DNA of 64,000 nt from an uncultured Lachnospiraceae bacterium (GCA_910588955.1 CAJURQ010000004.1:150433-214432), one strand, 5' to 3'; positions 18,070 through 27,571 are shown, counted from the stretch's first letter. The notes: generated by a model not told the origin, from the sequence alone. A program made the numbers and translations.

Positions 18070-18816
18070 ATGAATCTGTCAACTTTTTTCAAAGAAAACC
18101 CAAAAGCTGCGGTCGCGTTCTCGGGCGGCACAGACTCGGCATATCTGCTCTATGCGGCGAAAGTGTCGGGGGCGGACGTGTGTGCCTACTATGTAAAGAG
18201 CGCGTTTCAGCCGCGGTTTGAGCTGGAGGATGCAAAGCGTCTCTGTGAAGAATTGGACATTGACTTGAAAATTCTCACGGCGGATGTGCTTGCCGAAAGT
18301 GCCGTCCGGGAAAATCGCCCCGATCGCTGTTATCATTGTAAAAAGATGATTTTTACAACGATAGCAAAAACGGCGGCAATGGACGGCTATCGGCTGCTGT
18401 TGGACGGCACGAACGCCTCCGACGAGGAGGGGGAGCGTCCGGGAATGCGGGCGCTGCGGGAACTGTCCGTGCGATCTCCCCTGCGGGAATGCGGGCTTTC
18501 CAAGGAGGAGATACGAAAGTGTTCCAAAGAGGCAGGGCTATTTACATGGGAGAAACCGGCGTACGCATGTCTGGCGACCCGGATACCCGCAGGCGAGGAG
18601 ATTACGGCGAAAAAGCTGGAAAGCACCGAGGCGGCGGAGGATTTTCTCTTTTCTCTGGGCTTTGCGGATTTCCGGGTAAGGCTTTTCGGCGGGGCGGCGA
18701 GACTGCAGTTTCCGGCATCACAGCTTGGGCGTGCACTGGAAAAACGGGATGAGATTGTAGAGGAACTGAAACAATATTACAGCGCGATTTTGCTGGATAT
18801 GGAGGAGAGAACATGA
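18070..18816 (+). CDS. larE: LarE sulfur transferase for the nickel-pincer cofactor
   Basis: LarE adds sulfur to the pyridinium precursor made by LarB, on the way to the nickel-pincer nucleotide used by LarA-type racemases. The 248-residue protein has the PP-loop SGGTDS (18-23). Cys167 in AYACLATR matches the sulfur-donating cysteine of the family. Cys87 and Cys90 (CYHC) are additional, which suggests the three-cysteine, iron-sulfur-cluster type rather than the single-cysteine sacrificial type (inference). GGAGGG precedes the ATG; a start at 17998 has no such site. It overlaps larB by ATGA. Confidence 0.93.
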   Translation: MNLSTFFKENPKAAVAFSGGTDSAYLLYAAKVSGADVCAYYVKSAFQPRFELEDAKRLCEELDIDLKILTADVLAESAVRENRPDRCYHCKKMIFTTIAKTAAMDGYRLLLDGTNASDEEGERPGMRALRELSVRSPLRECGLSKEEIRKCSKEAGLFTWEKPAYACLATRIPAGEEITAKKLESTEAAEDFLFSLGFADFRVRLFGGAARLQFPASQLGRALEKRDEIVEELKQYYSAILLDMEERT

Positions 18817-19568
18817 GCGATTATCGAAAAATATTGGAGCAGGTGAGGGACGGCGAGGTTTCCGTGGAGGAGGCGCTGCTCGCCATCAAAAAGAAGCCTT
18901 TTGAGGATATCGGTTACGCCAAGGTGGATCATCACAGGGGCGTAAGGCAGGGGATGCCTGAGGTGATTTTCGGTGCGGGAAAAGAGGCGTCGCAGATTGC
19001 GGGCATTATTGACAGTATGAAGAAGAACGGACAGGAAACCATACTGATCACCAGACTTTCCCCGAAGAAGGCAAAGAAGGTGGCGAGGCTTCACGAGATG
19101 AGTTACCATGAACAGGCGCGGATCGGCATTGTCGGCAAAGTGCCGGAGCCTTCCGGAATCGGAAAAATCGTGGTCGCCACAGGAGGGACTTCGGATATTC
19201 CCGTGGCGGAGGAGGCGGCGCTCACCGCACAGGTGCACGGCAATGAGGTGGTGCGGCTCTATGACGTGGGCGTGGCGGGGCTTCACAGGCTGTTGTCCCA
19301 TCTGGACGAAATCATGAGCGCCTCCGTGATCATCGCGATCGCCGGCATGGAGGGCGCGCTCGCCAGCGTGATTGGCGGACTGGCGGAATGCCCCGTGATT
19401 GCGGTGCCCACAAGCGTAGGTTATGGCGCGTCCATGCACGGGGTTTCGGCGCTGCTTTCGATGCTTAATTCCTGCGCCAGCGGGGTTTCGGTGGTGAATA
19501 TAGACAACGGATTTGGGGCAGGGTATCTCGCCAGTATGATTAACCACAAGGGGAGGAGAGACGTATGA
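18813..19568 (+). CDS. larB: LarB nickel-pincer cofactor synthase
   Basis: LarB carboxylates and hydrolyses nicotinic acid adenine dinucleotide to start nickel-pincer cofactor synthesis. The 251-residue product has the AIR-carboxylase (PurE-like) C-terminal half with TGGTSDIPVAEEA and VPTSVGYGAS segments, and a short N-terminal domain. It overlaps both neighbours by four bases (ATGA), so the three lar genes are translated together. Confidence 0.94.
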   Translation: MSDYRKILEQVRDGEVSVEEALLAIKKKPFEDIGYAKVDHHRGVRQGMPEVIFGAGKEASQIAGIIDSMKKNGQETILITRLSPKKAKKVARLHEMSYHEQARIGIVGKVPEPSGIGKIVVATGGTSDIPVAEEAALTAQVHGNEVVRLYDVGVAGLHRLLSHLDEIMSASVIIAIAGMEGALASVIGGLAECPVIAVPTSVGYGASMHGVSALLSMLNSCASGVSVVNIDNGFGAGYLASMINHKGRRDV

Positions 19569-20860
19569 AGACATTATATTTGGACTGCGGTATGGGCGCG
19601 GCGGGGGATATGTTGACGGCGGCGCTGTTGGAACTTCTGCCGGACCGGGAGAAGATAATTGGGGAACTGAACGCCTTGGGGATTCCGGGGGTCGAGTTTG
19701 TGTGCGGGAAAGCGCAGAAGTGCGGTATCGGAGGCACGCATATTTCCGTGTGCGTGCATGGGGAGGAAGAGTCCGGGGAGATGCACTCGCATGGTCATGA
19801 AGCGGCGCACCGTCATGACCACGAGCACACCATTCACGAGGCAGAGGAGCATCATGACCATGAACATGCGCATGAGCCGGGACACGACCACGAACATCCG
19901 CACAGCCATGAGCATGAAGCGGCGCATCACCACCACAGCGGTATGCATGAGATCAAGCATATCGTGGGCTCGCTTTCCCTGTCGGAGCGGATACGGAAGG
20001 ATATTCTGGCGGTGTTTGGGATGATTGCGGAGGCGGAGAGCCATGTGCACGGCGTGCCTGTCACGGACATTCACTTTCACGAGGTGGGAACCATGGATGC
20101 GGTGGCGGACATCACGGCGGTATGCGTGCTGATGGACAGACTTGCGCCGGATCAGGTCGTTGTGTCGCCTGTGCATGTGGGCAGCGGGCAGGTGAAGTGC
20201 GCCCACGGGATTCTGCCCGTGCCTGCGCCGGCGGCGGCATATATATTAAAGGACGTGCCGATTTACGGCGGGGAGATTCGTGGAGAACTCTGCACGCCGA
20301 CAGGGGCGGCGCTGCTCAAATATTTTGCCAGCCGCTTCGGGGCGATGCCTGTTATGCGCACCCTTGTCATCGGCTACGGCATGGGAAAAAAGGATTTTCC
20401 GGCGGCAAACTGTGTGCGCGCGCTGCTTGGCGAGACGGACGGCGCGGGAGATACGGTGGCGGAGCTTGTATGCAATGTGGATGACATGACGGCGGAAGCA
20501 ATCGGATTTGCGTCGGAGACGCTTCTTGAGGCGGGCGCGCTGGAAGTCTACACTGTGGCGGCGGGCATGAAGAAGTCCCGTCCGGGCACGGTGCTGCATG
20601 TGATGTGCGCGGAGTCCATGAAAGATAAAATGGTGGAACTGATTTTTAAGCATACGACAACAATCGGCATCCGGGAAAACATTTCCAGAAGATACACGCT
20701 GGCGCGCTCGATTCAGAGGGTGCAGACGCCTTACGGGGAAGTGCGGAAAAAAATCTCCGAGGGCTACGGCGTGACGCGGGAAAAATACGAGTACGAGGAT
20801 CTGGCGCGAATCGCGCGCGAGCGAGGGCTGTCCATCCGGGAAGTGGAGGAATCCCTGTGA
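19565..20860 (+). CDS. larC: LarC nickel insertion protein, single frame
   Basis: LarC inserts nickel into the pincer cofactor using CTP. The 431-residue product opens with LYLDCGMGAAGDM, typical of the family, and includes the C-terminal half with VDDMTAEAIG. Between residues 74 and 132 there are 25 histidines, a probable nickel-holding loop. In some lactobacilli larC is split into two frames joined by programmed frameshifting; here it is one open frame. It overlaps larB (ATGA) and the transporter gene (GTGA). Confidence 0.94.
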   Translation: MKTLYLDCGMGAAGDMLTAALLELLPDREKIIGELNALGIPGVEFVCGKAQKCGIGGTHISVCVHGEEESGEMHSHGHEAAHRHDHEHTIHEAEEHHDHEHAHEPGHDHEHPHSHEHEAAHHHHSGMHEIKHIVGSLSLSERIRKDILAVFGMIAEAESHVHGVPVTDIHFHEVGTMDAVADITAVCVLMDRLAPDQVVVSPVHVGSGQVKCAHGILPVPAPAAAYILKDVPIYGGEIRGELCTPTGAALLKYFASRFGAMPVMRTLVIGYGMGKKDFPAANCVRALLGETDGAGDTVAELVCNVDDMTAEAIGFASETLLEAGALEVYTVAAGMKKSRPGTVLHVMCAESMKDKMVELIFKHTTTIGIRENISRRYTLARSIQRVQTPYGEVRKKISEGYGVTREKYEYEDLARIARERGLSIREVEESL

Positions 20861-22482
20861 GAGCGCGGACGAAGGGACTGCTTGTGATGGCAGTATCGCT
20901 GGGTATTGGGATGCTGACGGCATGTGGAGCTGACAGTACAGGCGGTGCAGGGATGGAAAACAGGCAGGAAATGGAAACGCAGACAAATACAGAGACGACA
21001 GACGGAGGAGAGGATGCAGATTCACAGACGGAACAGAGTACCCTCATCTACGGCAGCGGTGACTACACCCGCATCAATCCGGCGCTGGATGAGCACGGCG
21101 AAATTAATCTGCTGCTCTTTGACGGGCTGACCGCCCACAACGGGAAGAACGAGGTCGTGCCCGGACTGGCGAAAAGCTGGGAATTTGACGAGACGACATG
21201 CACATATACCTTTCATTTGGAGGAGGGTGTTACGTGGCATGACGGGGAACCTTTTACGGCGAAGGATGTGAAGTTCACGATCGAGACGATCATGGATCCG
21301 GAAAACGCTTCCGAGAACGCGCCAAATTACGAGGACGTGGAGGAGATTACGGTGGCGGACGACCATACGGTTTCCTTCCGGCTCTCCGCGCCGAACGTGG
21401 CATTTCTTGATTATATGACCATGGCGGTGCTTCCCGAACATTTGCTTGTGGGGGAGGATATGCAGACATCAGATTTTTTCCGCGCGCCGGTGGGAACAGG
21501 ACCGTACAAGATGGAAAGCTGGGACATGGGGCAGGCGATAGTGCTGACGAAAAACGAGACCTATTTCCGGGGGACGCCCCATATCGACAGGGTAATTTTT
21601 AAGATTGTGACAGACGACAACGCGAAAACGCTGCAGATGGAGGCGGGAGAACTTGATCTGGCGCTTTTGCCTCCGAAAGCGGCACAGACGTTTGAGGATC
21701 GGGAGGAATATGTCTGCTATCATATGCAGACTTCCGATTACAGAGGGATTCTCTTCAACTTTAACAATCCGTACTGGCAGGAAAACAGGGATATCATTCC
21801 CGCTATTTGCTATGCGATAGACAGGCAGGCAATTGTTGACGCAGTGCTGCTGGGACAGGGAATGCCCGCCTACGGTCCGCTTCAGCGCAATATTTACAAT
21901 AATGAGAACGTGGAGCATTATGACTATAACCCGGAAAAAGCGGCGGAAATTTTGGAGTCTGCGGGATGCGTCAAGGGGAAGGACGGCATTTATACGAGAG
22001 ACGGGGAACCACTCTCTTTTGTGATCAGCGTGGGAGCGGGCGATCAAGTGCGGGCGGACATGGCGCAGGCGGCGGCACAGCAGATTCGGACAATTGGAAT
22101 TGACTGCAGTGTGGAGATACCGACGAGGGTTGACTGGAACGGTCAAATGGCGTATCTGATCGGCTGGGGCAGCCCCTTTGATGCGGATGACCATACCTAT
22201 AAGGTGTTCGGCACGGGAAAGGGCGCAAACTACAGCGGTTATTCCAATGAGGCGGTGGACAGGTATTTGACGCTGGCGCGCAGCTCTGACGATTCGCAGG
22301 TGCGCGCTGAAAATTACGCCCGGTTTCAGGAGGAGCTGGCAAAGGATCCTGCGTATGCGTTTATCTGCTATATTGATGCCGATTATGTGGCGGACGCCTC
22401 GATTCAGGGCATATCGCCCGAAACGGTGATGGGGCATCACGGCGTGGGGATTTTTTGGAATATTTCCGAATGGACAAAGTGA
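20857..22482 (+). CDS. Substrate-binding lipoprotein, probable nickel importer
   Basis: The 541-residue product is a family 5 (NikA/DppA/OppA) solute-binding protein with lipobox LTAC (Cys23). A Thr/Glu-rich linker (about 30-65) precedes the typical LFDGLTAHNGKNEVVPGLAKSW-type opening (landmark at about residues 86-107) and TWHDGEPFTAKDV. It starts with GTG overlapping the larC stop, after GGAGGAAT. Being in one operon with larECB and its His-rich LarC points to nickel or a nickel chelate as substrate (inference); peptide import is the alternative. Confidence 0.85.
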   Translation: MRARTKGLLVMAVSLGIGMLTACGADSTGGAGMENRQEMETQTNTETTDGGEDADSQTEQSTLIYGSGDYTRINPALDEHGEINLLLFDGLTAHNGKNEVVPGLAKSWEFDETTCTYTFHLEEGVTWHDGEPFTAKDVKFTIETIMDPENASENAPNYEDVEEITVADDHTVSFRLSAPNVAFLDYMTMAVLPEHLLVGEDMQTSDFFRAPVGTGPYKMESWDMGQAIVLTKNETYFRGTPHIDRVIFKIVTDDNAKTLQMEAGELDLALLPPKAAQTFEDREEYVCYHMQTSDYRGILFNFNNPYWQENRDIIPAICYAIDRQAIVDAVLLGQGMPAYGPLQRNIYNNENVEHYDYNPEKAAEILESAGCVKGKDGIYTRDGEPLSFVISVGAGDQVRADMAQAAAQQIRTIGIDCSVEIPTRVDWNGQMAYLIGWGSPFDADDHTYKVFGTGKGANYSGYSNEAVDRYLTLARSSDDSQVRAENYARFQEELAKDPAYAFICYIDADYVADASIQGISPETVMGHHGVGIFWNISEWTK

Positions 22483-22484
22483 GA

Positions 22485-22571
22485 AGAACTTCTAAAGCTT
22501 GGCGGCGTAGGCTGCCTCGCTAGGAAGTTCTCTGTCTCACTTGAGAGAATGTCTGAAAAGCGACATTCTCT
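22485..22571 (+). terminator. Two hairpins between binding protein and ATPase genes
   Basis: The first hairpin pairs AGAACTTC (22485-22492) with GAAGTTCT (22524-22531) and has an inner GGCGGC/GCTGCC stem. The second is a perfect 10-base stem, 22544-22553 with 22562-22571. Neither has a strong U-run, so they look like RNA stabilisers or partial attenuators that raise the binding protein over the membrane parts, not full terminators. Confidence 0.6.
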
Positions 22572-22593
22572 GTATATAACGGAGGCTGGTGGA

Positions 22594-23364
22594 ATGAATT
22601 TGCTGGAGGTCGAAAACTTGTCGGTCAGTTTTTACAGACCGGAGGGGGAAATTGAGGCTTTGAAAAACGTCAGTTTTTCCCTGCGGGAAGGGGAAATTCT
22701 GGCGGTGATGGGGGAGACCGGCTGCGGGAAAAGCGTGCTGTGCAAAAGTATACTGAAACTTCTGCCGGATATCGCGAAAGTCAAGACGGGACATATTTTT
22801 ATCAGGGGAGTGGAGATCACCGATTATTCGGAAAAGGAGATGCGGAAGCTGCGCGGCAGTTTTTTCTCCATGGTATTCCAGAACCCCATGACAGCGCTAA
22901 ACCCGTGTATGTCCGTGGGCGATCAGATTGCCGAGGCGGTGGGTCTGCGGCAGCCGCGGCTTTCTAAGAGGGAGCGCAGACAGAGAGCGGCGGAGCTGAT
23001 GCGGCTGGCAGGTTTGGATCATCCTGAGGAAAGGGCGAAACAGTACCCTTTTCAACTTTCAGGGGGCATGGCGCAAAGATGCGTGATCGCGATTGCATTG
23101 GCGGCAGAACCTTCTGTTCTGTTTGCGGACGAGGCAACCACGGCGCTTGATGTGACGGTGCAGGCGCAGATTTTGGATTTATTTCTGGAACTGAGGGAAA
23201 GACTTGGCATGTCCATAGTCCTTGTCACGCATAGTCCGGGGGTGGCGGTGAGGGCGGCTGACCGTGTGGCTTTGATGAAAGACGGGGAGCTTTTCAGGAT
23301 CGGGGATATGGAGGAAATTATTGAGGATATTGTACATAAACAAAATGTTATATCATGCAGGTAA
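22594..23364 (+). CDS. ABC importer ATPase (NikD/DppD type)
   Basis: The 256-residue ATPase has Walker A GETGCGKS (about 36-43), the Q-loop in VFQNPMTALNPCM, the signature LSGGMAQR and Walker B VLFADEATTALD. The ATG at 22594 has GGAGG eight bases upstream; an ATG at 22549 lies within a hairpin. Importers of this class usually have two ATPase genes, but only this one is present, so it may act as a homodimer or use a partner elsewhere. The end overlaps the permease gene by 44 bases if the TTG start of the permease is used. Confidence 0.88.
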   Translation: MNLLEVENLSVSFYRPEGEIEALKNVSFSLREGEILAVMGETGCGKSVLCKSILKLLPDIAKVKTGHIFIRGVEITDYSEKEMRKLRGSFFSMVFQNPMTALNPCMSVGDQIAEAVGLRQPRLSKRERRQRAAELMRLAGLDHPEERAKQYPFQLSGGMAQRCVIAIALAAEPSVLFADEATTALDVTVQAQILDLFLELRERLGMSIVLVTHSPGVAVRAADRVALMKDGELFRIGDMEEIIEDIVHKQNVISCR

Positions 23365-24325
23365 ATTTGTGCTGAGTGTTTTTGCCCTGTCGGTTCTTGT
23401 ATTCACTATTTCCCGGCTGGCGCCGGGCGATCCGCTCTATGCTTATTACGGGGAGCGGGTGGAGAAAATGAGCGTGGAGGATCAGGAACAGGCGAGGGAG
23501 AGGCTGGGGCTGCACGAACCGATCGTGACGCAGTACGCGCGCTGGCTGGAAGGGGCGCTTCACGGCGATTTCGGCATTTCCTATCAGTATAAGACGGACG
23601 TGAAGGAAGTGATCGCCGCGAGAATCGGGAATACCCTTCTTCTGGGTGGCTTGGGATTTCTTCTTATTTTTATGCTCGCGCTTTGGCTCGGGCTTTTCTG
23701 TGCGTGGAGGGAGGAGCGGGCGGCTGACCGGATTATTTGCAGAATCGGCATGGTGACAAGCTGTATTCCCGAGTTCTGGCTGTCCCTGCTTTTCCTTCTC
23801 TTGTTTGCGGTGTGGCTCGGCTGGCTGCCGGGTTCCGGGGCGTATTCCGTGGGAGCGGAGGGGAGCGCGGCTGACCGGGCGGCGCACCTTGTTTTGCCGC
23901 TCGCCGTGGTGGTGCTGGGGCATCTGTGGTACTATGCGTTTCAGGTTCGCAACAGGCTGCTGGAGGAGGTGCGGGCGGATTATGTGCTGTTGGCAAGAAT
24001 GAAGGGACTTAGCGGGAAACAGGTATTGTACCGGCATTGCCTGCGGGGAGCGCTGCCTTCCTATCTGAGTATGATGGCTGTGGCGCTGCCGCATATCCTC
24101 GGCGGCACCTATGTGGTGGAAACCGTGTTTTCCTATCCGGGCATCGGCACCTTGGCATATGAGAGCGCCAGATATCAGGATTACAATCTGCTGATGGTAG
24201 TGAGCCTGCTCACGGGAACGCTGGTGATTTTCTGCAATACGATCGCCCAGATCGCCAATGAGCGGATCGATCCAAGGATGCGCGTGCGAGATACGGCTGG
24301 CAGCGGGGAGGTGGGAAGCCTATGA
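23321..24325 (+). CDS. ABC importer permease (NikB/DppB type)
   Basis: The 334-residue product has a first helix at about 14-34, a periplasm-equivalent loop with RLGLHEPIVTQYARWL, and five further helices. The EAA-type loop lies near VRADYVLLARMKGLSGKQVL (landmark at about residues 217-236). The TTG at 23321 has GGAGG six bases upstream and is preferred; an ATG at 23345 has no close site and would give a slightly shorter first segment. It overlaps the next permease by ATGA. Confidence 0.87.
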   Translation: MRILYINKMLYHAGKFVLSVFALSVLVFTISRLAPGDPLYAYYGERVEKMSVEDQEQARERLGLHEPIVTQYARWLEGALHGDFGISYQYKTDVKEVIAARIGNTLLLGGLGFLLIFMLALWLGLFCAWREERAADRIICRIGMVTSCIPEFWLSLLFLLLFAVWLGWLPGSGAYSVGAEGSAADRAAHLVLPLAVVVLGHLWYYAFQVRNRLLEEVRADYVLLARMKGLSGKQVLYRHCLRGALPSYLSMMAVALPHILGGTYVVETVFSYPGIGTLAYESARYQDYNLLMVVSLLTGTLVIFCNTIAQIANERIDPRMRVRDTAGSGEVGSL

Positions 24326-25155
24326 AAAAGAAATTCCCGAGGTTTTCGCTGTTTATATTGACTGCTGTAGTCATTTTGTGCTTTGCCTGCGAACTTTTTC
24401 TGACAAAAGATCCGGCTTACATGGATCTGGCGCACTGCAATGAGGCGCCGGGAAAGGAATTTTTATTCGGCACGGATGCTATGGGACGCGACATTTTTTC
24501 CATGATTTGGTACGGGGGCAGAATTTCTCTTGCCATCGGTTTTTTTGCAACCCTAATCTCTACGGCACTGGCAGTTCTTGTGGGGAGCGCGGGCAACTGT
24601 ATGCCCGTCTGGGCGGACGGGATTTTAATGAGAATGACAGAGCTTTTTCTGAGCGTTCCGGGGCTGCTTCTCACGGTTTTTCTGCAGGCAGTTTTCGGCA
24701 GGGCAAATGTGTACAGTCTGTCCGTTGTGATTGGGCTGACGGGCTGGATGAGTATGGCTAAAGTGGTGCGCGCGGAAGTCCTGCAGCTTAGAAATACGGA
24801 TTATGTGCTGGCGGCAAAGTGTCTCGGCGGCGGTTTTTTTCATGTACTGTTCCGGCACTTGGCGCCCAATTTCTTTCCGTCCGTTCTGTTTATGGCAGTT
24901 ATGAATGTGAGAAACGCGATCGTGGCGGAGTCCACGCTGAGTTTTATGGGACTGGGTCTTCCGGTGGAGGAGGTTTCATGGGGCAGTATGCTCTCCCTAT
25001 CGGAAAATGCGCTCCTTTCCCGCTCGTGGTGGATCATATTGATTCCCGGCGCTTTTTTGGTAGGAACCCTGTTCTGCCTTACAAATCTCGGCGATTATAT
25101 GAGAGGGAATGCGAATAGAAGGCACAGTAATCTGGGATGTGAAAAAAATGATTAA
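24322..25155 (+). CDS. ABC importer permease (NikC/DppC type)
   Basis: The 277-residue permease has a first helix at about 9-27 and four or five more after residue 70. The start of the mature domain FGTDAMGRDIFS is diagnostic of the DppC/NikC subfamily, and the EAA loop appears as ADVL-like YVLAAKCLGGG. It is the last gene of the nickel operon; no terminator with a clear U-run is seen directly after it. Confidence 0.88.
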   Translation: MKKKFPRFSLFILTAVVILCFACELFLTKDPAYMDLAHCNEAPGKEFLFGTDAMGRDIFSMIWYGGRISLAIGFFATLISTALAVLVGSAGNCMPVWADGILMRMTELFLSVPGLLLTVFLQAVFGRANVYSLSVVIGLTGWMSMAKVVRAEVLQLRNTDYVLAAKCLGGGFFHVLFRHLAPNFFPSVLFMAVMNVRNAIVAESTLSFMGLGLPVEEVSWGSMLSLSENALLSRSWWIILIPGAFLVGTLFCLTNLGDYMRGNANRRHSNLGCEKND

Positions 25156-25203
25156 AAAAATCTGAACCGATTATAAAATAATTATTAAAAACGAGAAAGA
25201 ATG

Positions 25204-25212
25204 TGGTATAAT
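25204..25212 (+). promoter_or_regulatory. Extended -10 element before the chemoreceptor
   Basis: TGGTATAAT at 25204-25212 is an extended -10 box, about 155 bases upstream of the chemoreceptor start. The remaining leader (25213-25369) is T-rich with no feature I can name. Confidence 0.45.
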
Positions 25213-25369
25213 AAAAATGCAACCATTATCTTTAATAACTTAGATGAATATACTGCTTTATTGCAAATCGTTTTCTGCTAGTCCTTTTACAGTTATCTAT
25301 TCGATTTTGTTCTATTCCGAGTCTGTTTGTCTATCTTATTAATCCAACATGTGAACGGGGGAAAACTTC

Positions 25370-27403
25370 ATGGAAAGGAAAAAGGACGACAGTGCGGAGA
25401 AGGTTTCGCGCGTAAAAAAGGACAAAAATGACGGTCAATTTATCGGCATAGGGGAAAAAATTTCAAAGCGATTTGGCAGGGTTATTATGATCTGCTGCAT
25501 TGTTCTGGGAGTGATAACATCGGTTTTGAGCTATATTTCTTCGATCAGCGCAGTATCGGAGACGATCAATAATACGTCTGATGTGGCGGCAAATTATGTT
25601 TCCGCTGCGCTGCAGGAATTTGTAGCGATTGCTTACGAGACGGGCAGCATCGCACGACTTGCTGATCCGGAGAAAACGGTTGAAGAAAAGAAGGCTATTT
25701 TAGACCAGAGGATTAAGGATCATAATTTTGACGGCGGATATCTGATTGACAGTAGTGGCGTGGATGTCATTACAGGGCAGAACCTTTCGGACAGAGTATA
25801 CTTTAAGGAAAGCATGAAGGGAAATACCTATATTTCCACGCCGGCTTACAGTGAGGTGACAGGTAAAGTATCATATGTGGTATCTGCGCCTCTGTGGGAG
25901 GGCGGTATTCCCGGGACAACGCCGGTGGGCGTCATTGCCTACGTGCCGAACGGTGAGTTTTTGAATGATATCATGCGTTCCATAAAGGTCGGTGAGGGCG
26001 GCACCGCTTTTATGCTGGATAAGAACGGCATTACGATCGCGGATCTGGATTCCTCGCTGGTGGGCGTGGAGGACAGCATTGCCCTCGGCGATACGAATCC
26101 CAAGCTGAAGAAATACAGCGCCATTTGTAAAAAGATGGTTACGGGGGCAAACGGAACGGGTACATACAGTTATGGCGGCAAGACGAAAGTGGTGGCATAT
26201 TCCCCGGTTCCCGATACGGACGGCTGGAGTATCGGCGTAGCGGCGGTGAGAAACGAATTTCTGAGAATGTTTTTTATTTCGCTTGTGCTTACGGTTCTTT
26301 TCGTAGTGGCATTTACGGTGTACGGCATCAAAGTCGGTGTAAAACTGGGCAAAGCAGTTGCCGCACCGCTTGCCAAGGCGGTAGACAGGCTTAAGCTTCT
26401 GGCAGAGGGAGACATTCATTCCGAAGTGCCGGAGCCGACTGAAAACGACGAAACGAAAATCCTGCTGGATTGTCTGTCGGAGACAATGCAGGATCTGAAT
26501 ACGATTATCACCGATATCAGCAGTGATTTGGCGGAGCTGGCGGACGGCAACTTTATGATCAATGTGGATGAGACGTACAAAGGGGACTTTGCACAAATCA
26601 GCGATTCCTTCCGGGATATTGTCGGATCGCTCAGCGCTGCGCTGGGAGAAATTGATTCCAATGCGGAAAGCGTCAGAAAGGGCGCAACGGATCTGGCGGG
26701 CGCATCCCAGCTTTTGGCGGAGGGCGCGACTGATCAGGCGAGCGCGATTGAAGAGCTGACGGCGACGATGACGGATATATCGGAAAAGATTCATACCAAT
26801 GCCGAGAATGCATCGAAAGCCAAAAAGGTAGTGAACGGTATGAATGATCAGGTGAGCGAGAGCAATGCCCAGATGAAACAGAGCACGGAAGCAATGGAAA
26901 GAATCAGGGAGGCTTCTGATAAGATCGCTGAGATCATCAGCAGCATTGAAGAGATTGCGTCCCAGACGAACCTTCTCGCACTGAATGCTTCTATCGAGGC
27001 GGCTAGAGCGGGCGAGGCAGGGAAAGGCTTTGCGGTGGTTGCCACGCAGGTCGGTACGCTTTCCGAGCAGAGCAGCGAAGCGGCGAAGAATACAAAACAG
27101 TTGATCCAGAATGCCATTCAGGCAGTGGATGATGGAACTAAACTGGCAAATTCCACGGCGGAATCGCTGCTGCTTGTGGTTGAGAATGCAAAGACAGTGG
27201 GCGAGGCGATCGATGAGATAGCGATAGCTTCTGAGGAGCAGGCGGATGCGACGGCACAGATCACGGAGGGCGTCAATCAGATTGCGCAGGTTGTGGAATC
27301 CAACTCCGCGACTTCCGAGGAGAGTGCGGCGGCTTCACAGGAACTGTCTTCGCAGGCAGATCTGCTGAAAGAACTGGTTGACAGGTTCAAGTATCACGTT
27401 TAA
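25370..27403 (+). CDS. Methyl-accepting chemotaxis protein with Cache domain
   Basis: The 677-residue receptor has a cytoplasmic N-terminal tail of about 36 residues, helix 1 (about 37-59), an extracellular double-Cache domain (about 60-300), helix 2 (about 302-325), a HAMP linker, a second HAMP-like stretch and the methyl-accepting coiled coil. The highly conserved hairpin tip is present (EIASQTNLLALNASIEAARAG as landmark, about residues 528-548). It signals to CheA/CheW. The ligand is unknown; Cache domains commonly bind amino acids or carboxylates. A terminator follows. Confidence 0.93.
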   Translation: MERKKDDSAEKVSRVKKDKNDGQFIGIGEKISKRFGRVIMICCIVLGVITSVLSYISSISAVSETINNTSDVAANYVSAALQEFVAIAYETGSIARLADPEKTVEEKKAILDQRIKDHNFDGGYLIDSSGVDVITGQNLSDRVYFKESMKGNTYISTPAYSEVTGKVSYVVSAPLWEGGIPGTTPVGVIAYVPNGEFLNDIMRSIKVGEGGTAFMLDKNGITIADLDSSLVGVEDSIALGDTNPKLKKYSAICKKMVTGANGTGTYSYGGKTKVVAYSPVPDTDGWSIGVAAVRNEFLRMFFISLVLTVLFVVAFTVYGIKVGVKLGKAVAAPLAKAVDRLKLLAEGDIHSEVPEPTENDETKILLDCLSETMQDLNTIITDISSDLAELADGNFMINVDETYKGDFAQISDSFRDIVGSLSAALGEIDSNAESVRKGATDLAGASQLLAEGATDQASAIEELTATMTDISEKIHTNAENASKAKKVVNGMNDQVSESNAQMKQSTEAMERIREASDKIAEIISSIEEIASQTNLLALNASIEAARAGEAGKGFAVVATQVGTLSEQSSEAAKNTKQLIQNAIQAVDDGTKLANSTAESLLLVVENAKTVGEAIDEIAIASEEQADATAQITEGVNQIAQVVESNSATSEESAAASQELSSQADLLKELVDRFKYHV

Positions 27404-27422
27404 TCAAAGGTATACGGAAACG

Positions 27423-27450
27423 GCGGTGTCTGAGAAGGCGCCGCTTTTTT
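27423..27450 (+). terminator. Intrinsic terminator of the chemoreceptor gene
   Basis: GCGGTGTC (27423-27430) pairs with GGCGCCGC (27437-27444) through G-C and G-U pairs around a 6-base loop, followed by TTTTTT (27445-27450). Confidence 0.85.
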
Positions 27451-27529
27451 CATGGCCGTAAATTTATGGGTAAAGATATAAATGCCGCTGGTTTTAACGC
27501 GTAGTTTGTGTTATGATAATTGCATATGT

Positions 27530-27558
27530 CCGAAACATACCTGAAAGAAATGTTTCGG
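27530..27558 (+). promoter_or_regulatory. Perfect inverted repeat before diguanylate cyclase
   Basis: CCGAAACAT (27530-27538) and ATGTTTCGG (27550-27558) are perfect inverted repeats with an 11-base spacer. They sit just before the GGAGGG ribosome site. The element may be an operator or an RNA hairpin; no U-run follows. Confidence 0.5.
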
Positions 27559-27571
27559 AATGGAGGGTAAC

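Noticed and set aside
22485..22571. True terminator between transporter genes
   Set aside because: Stems lack a U-run and the downstream genes have no separate promoter I can see.
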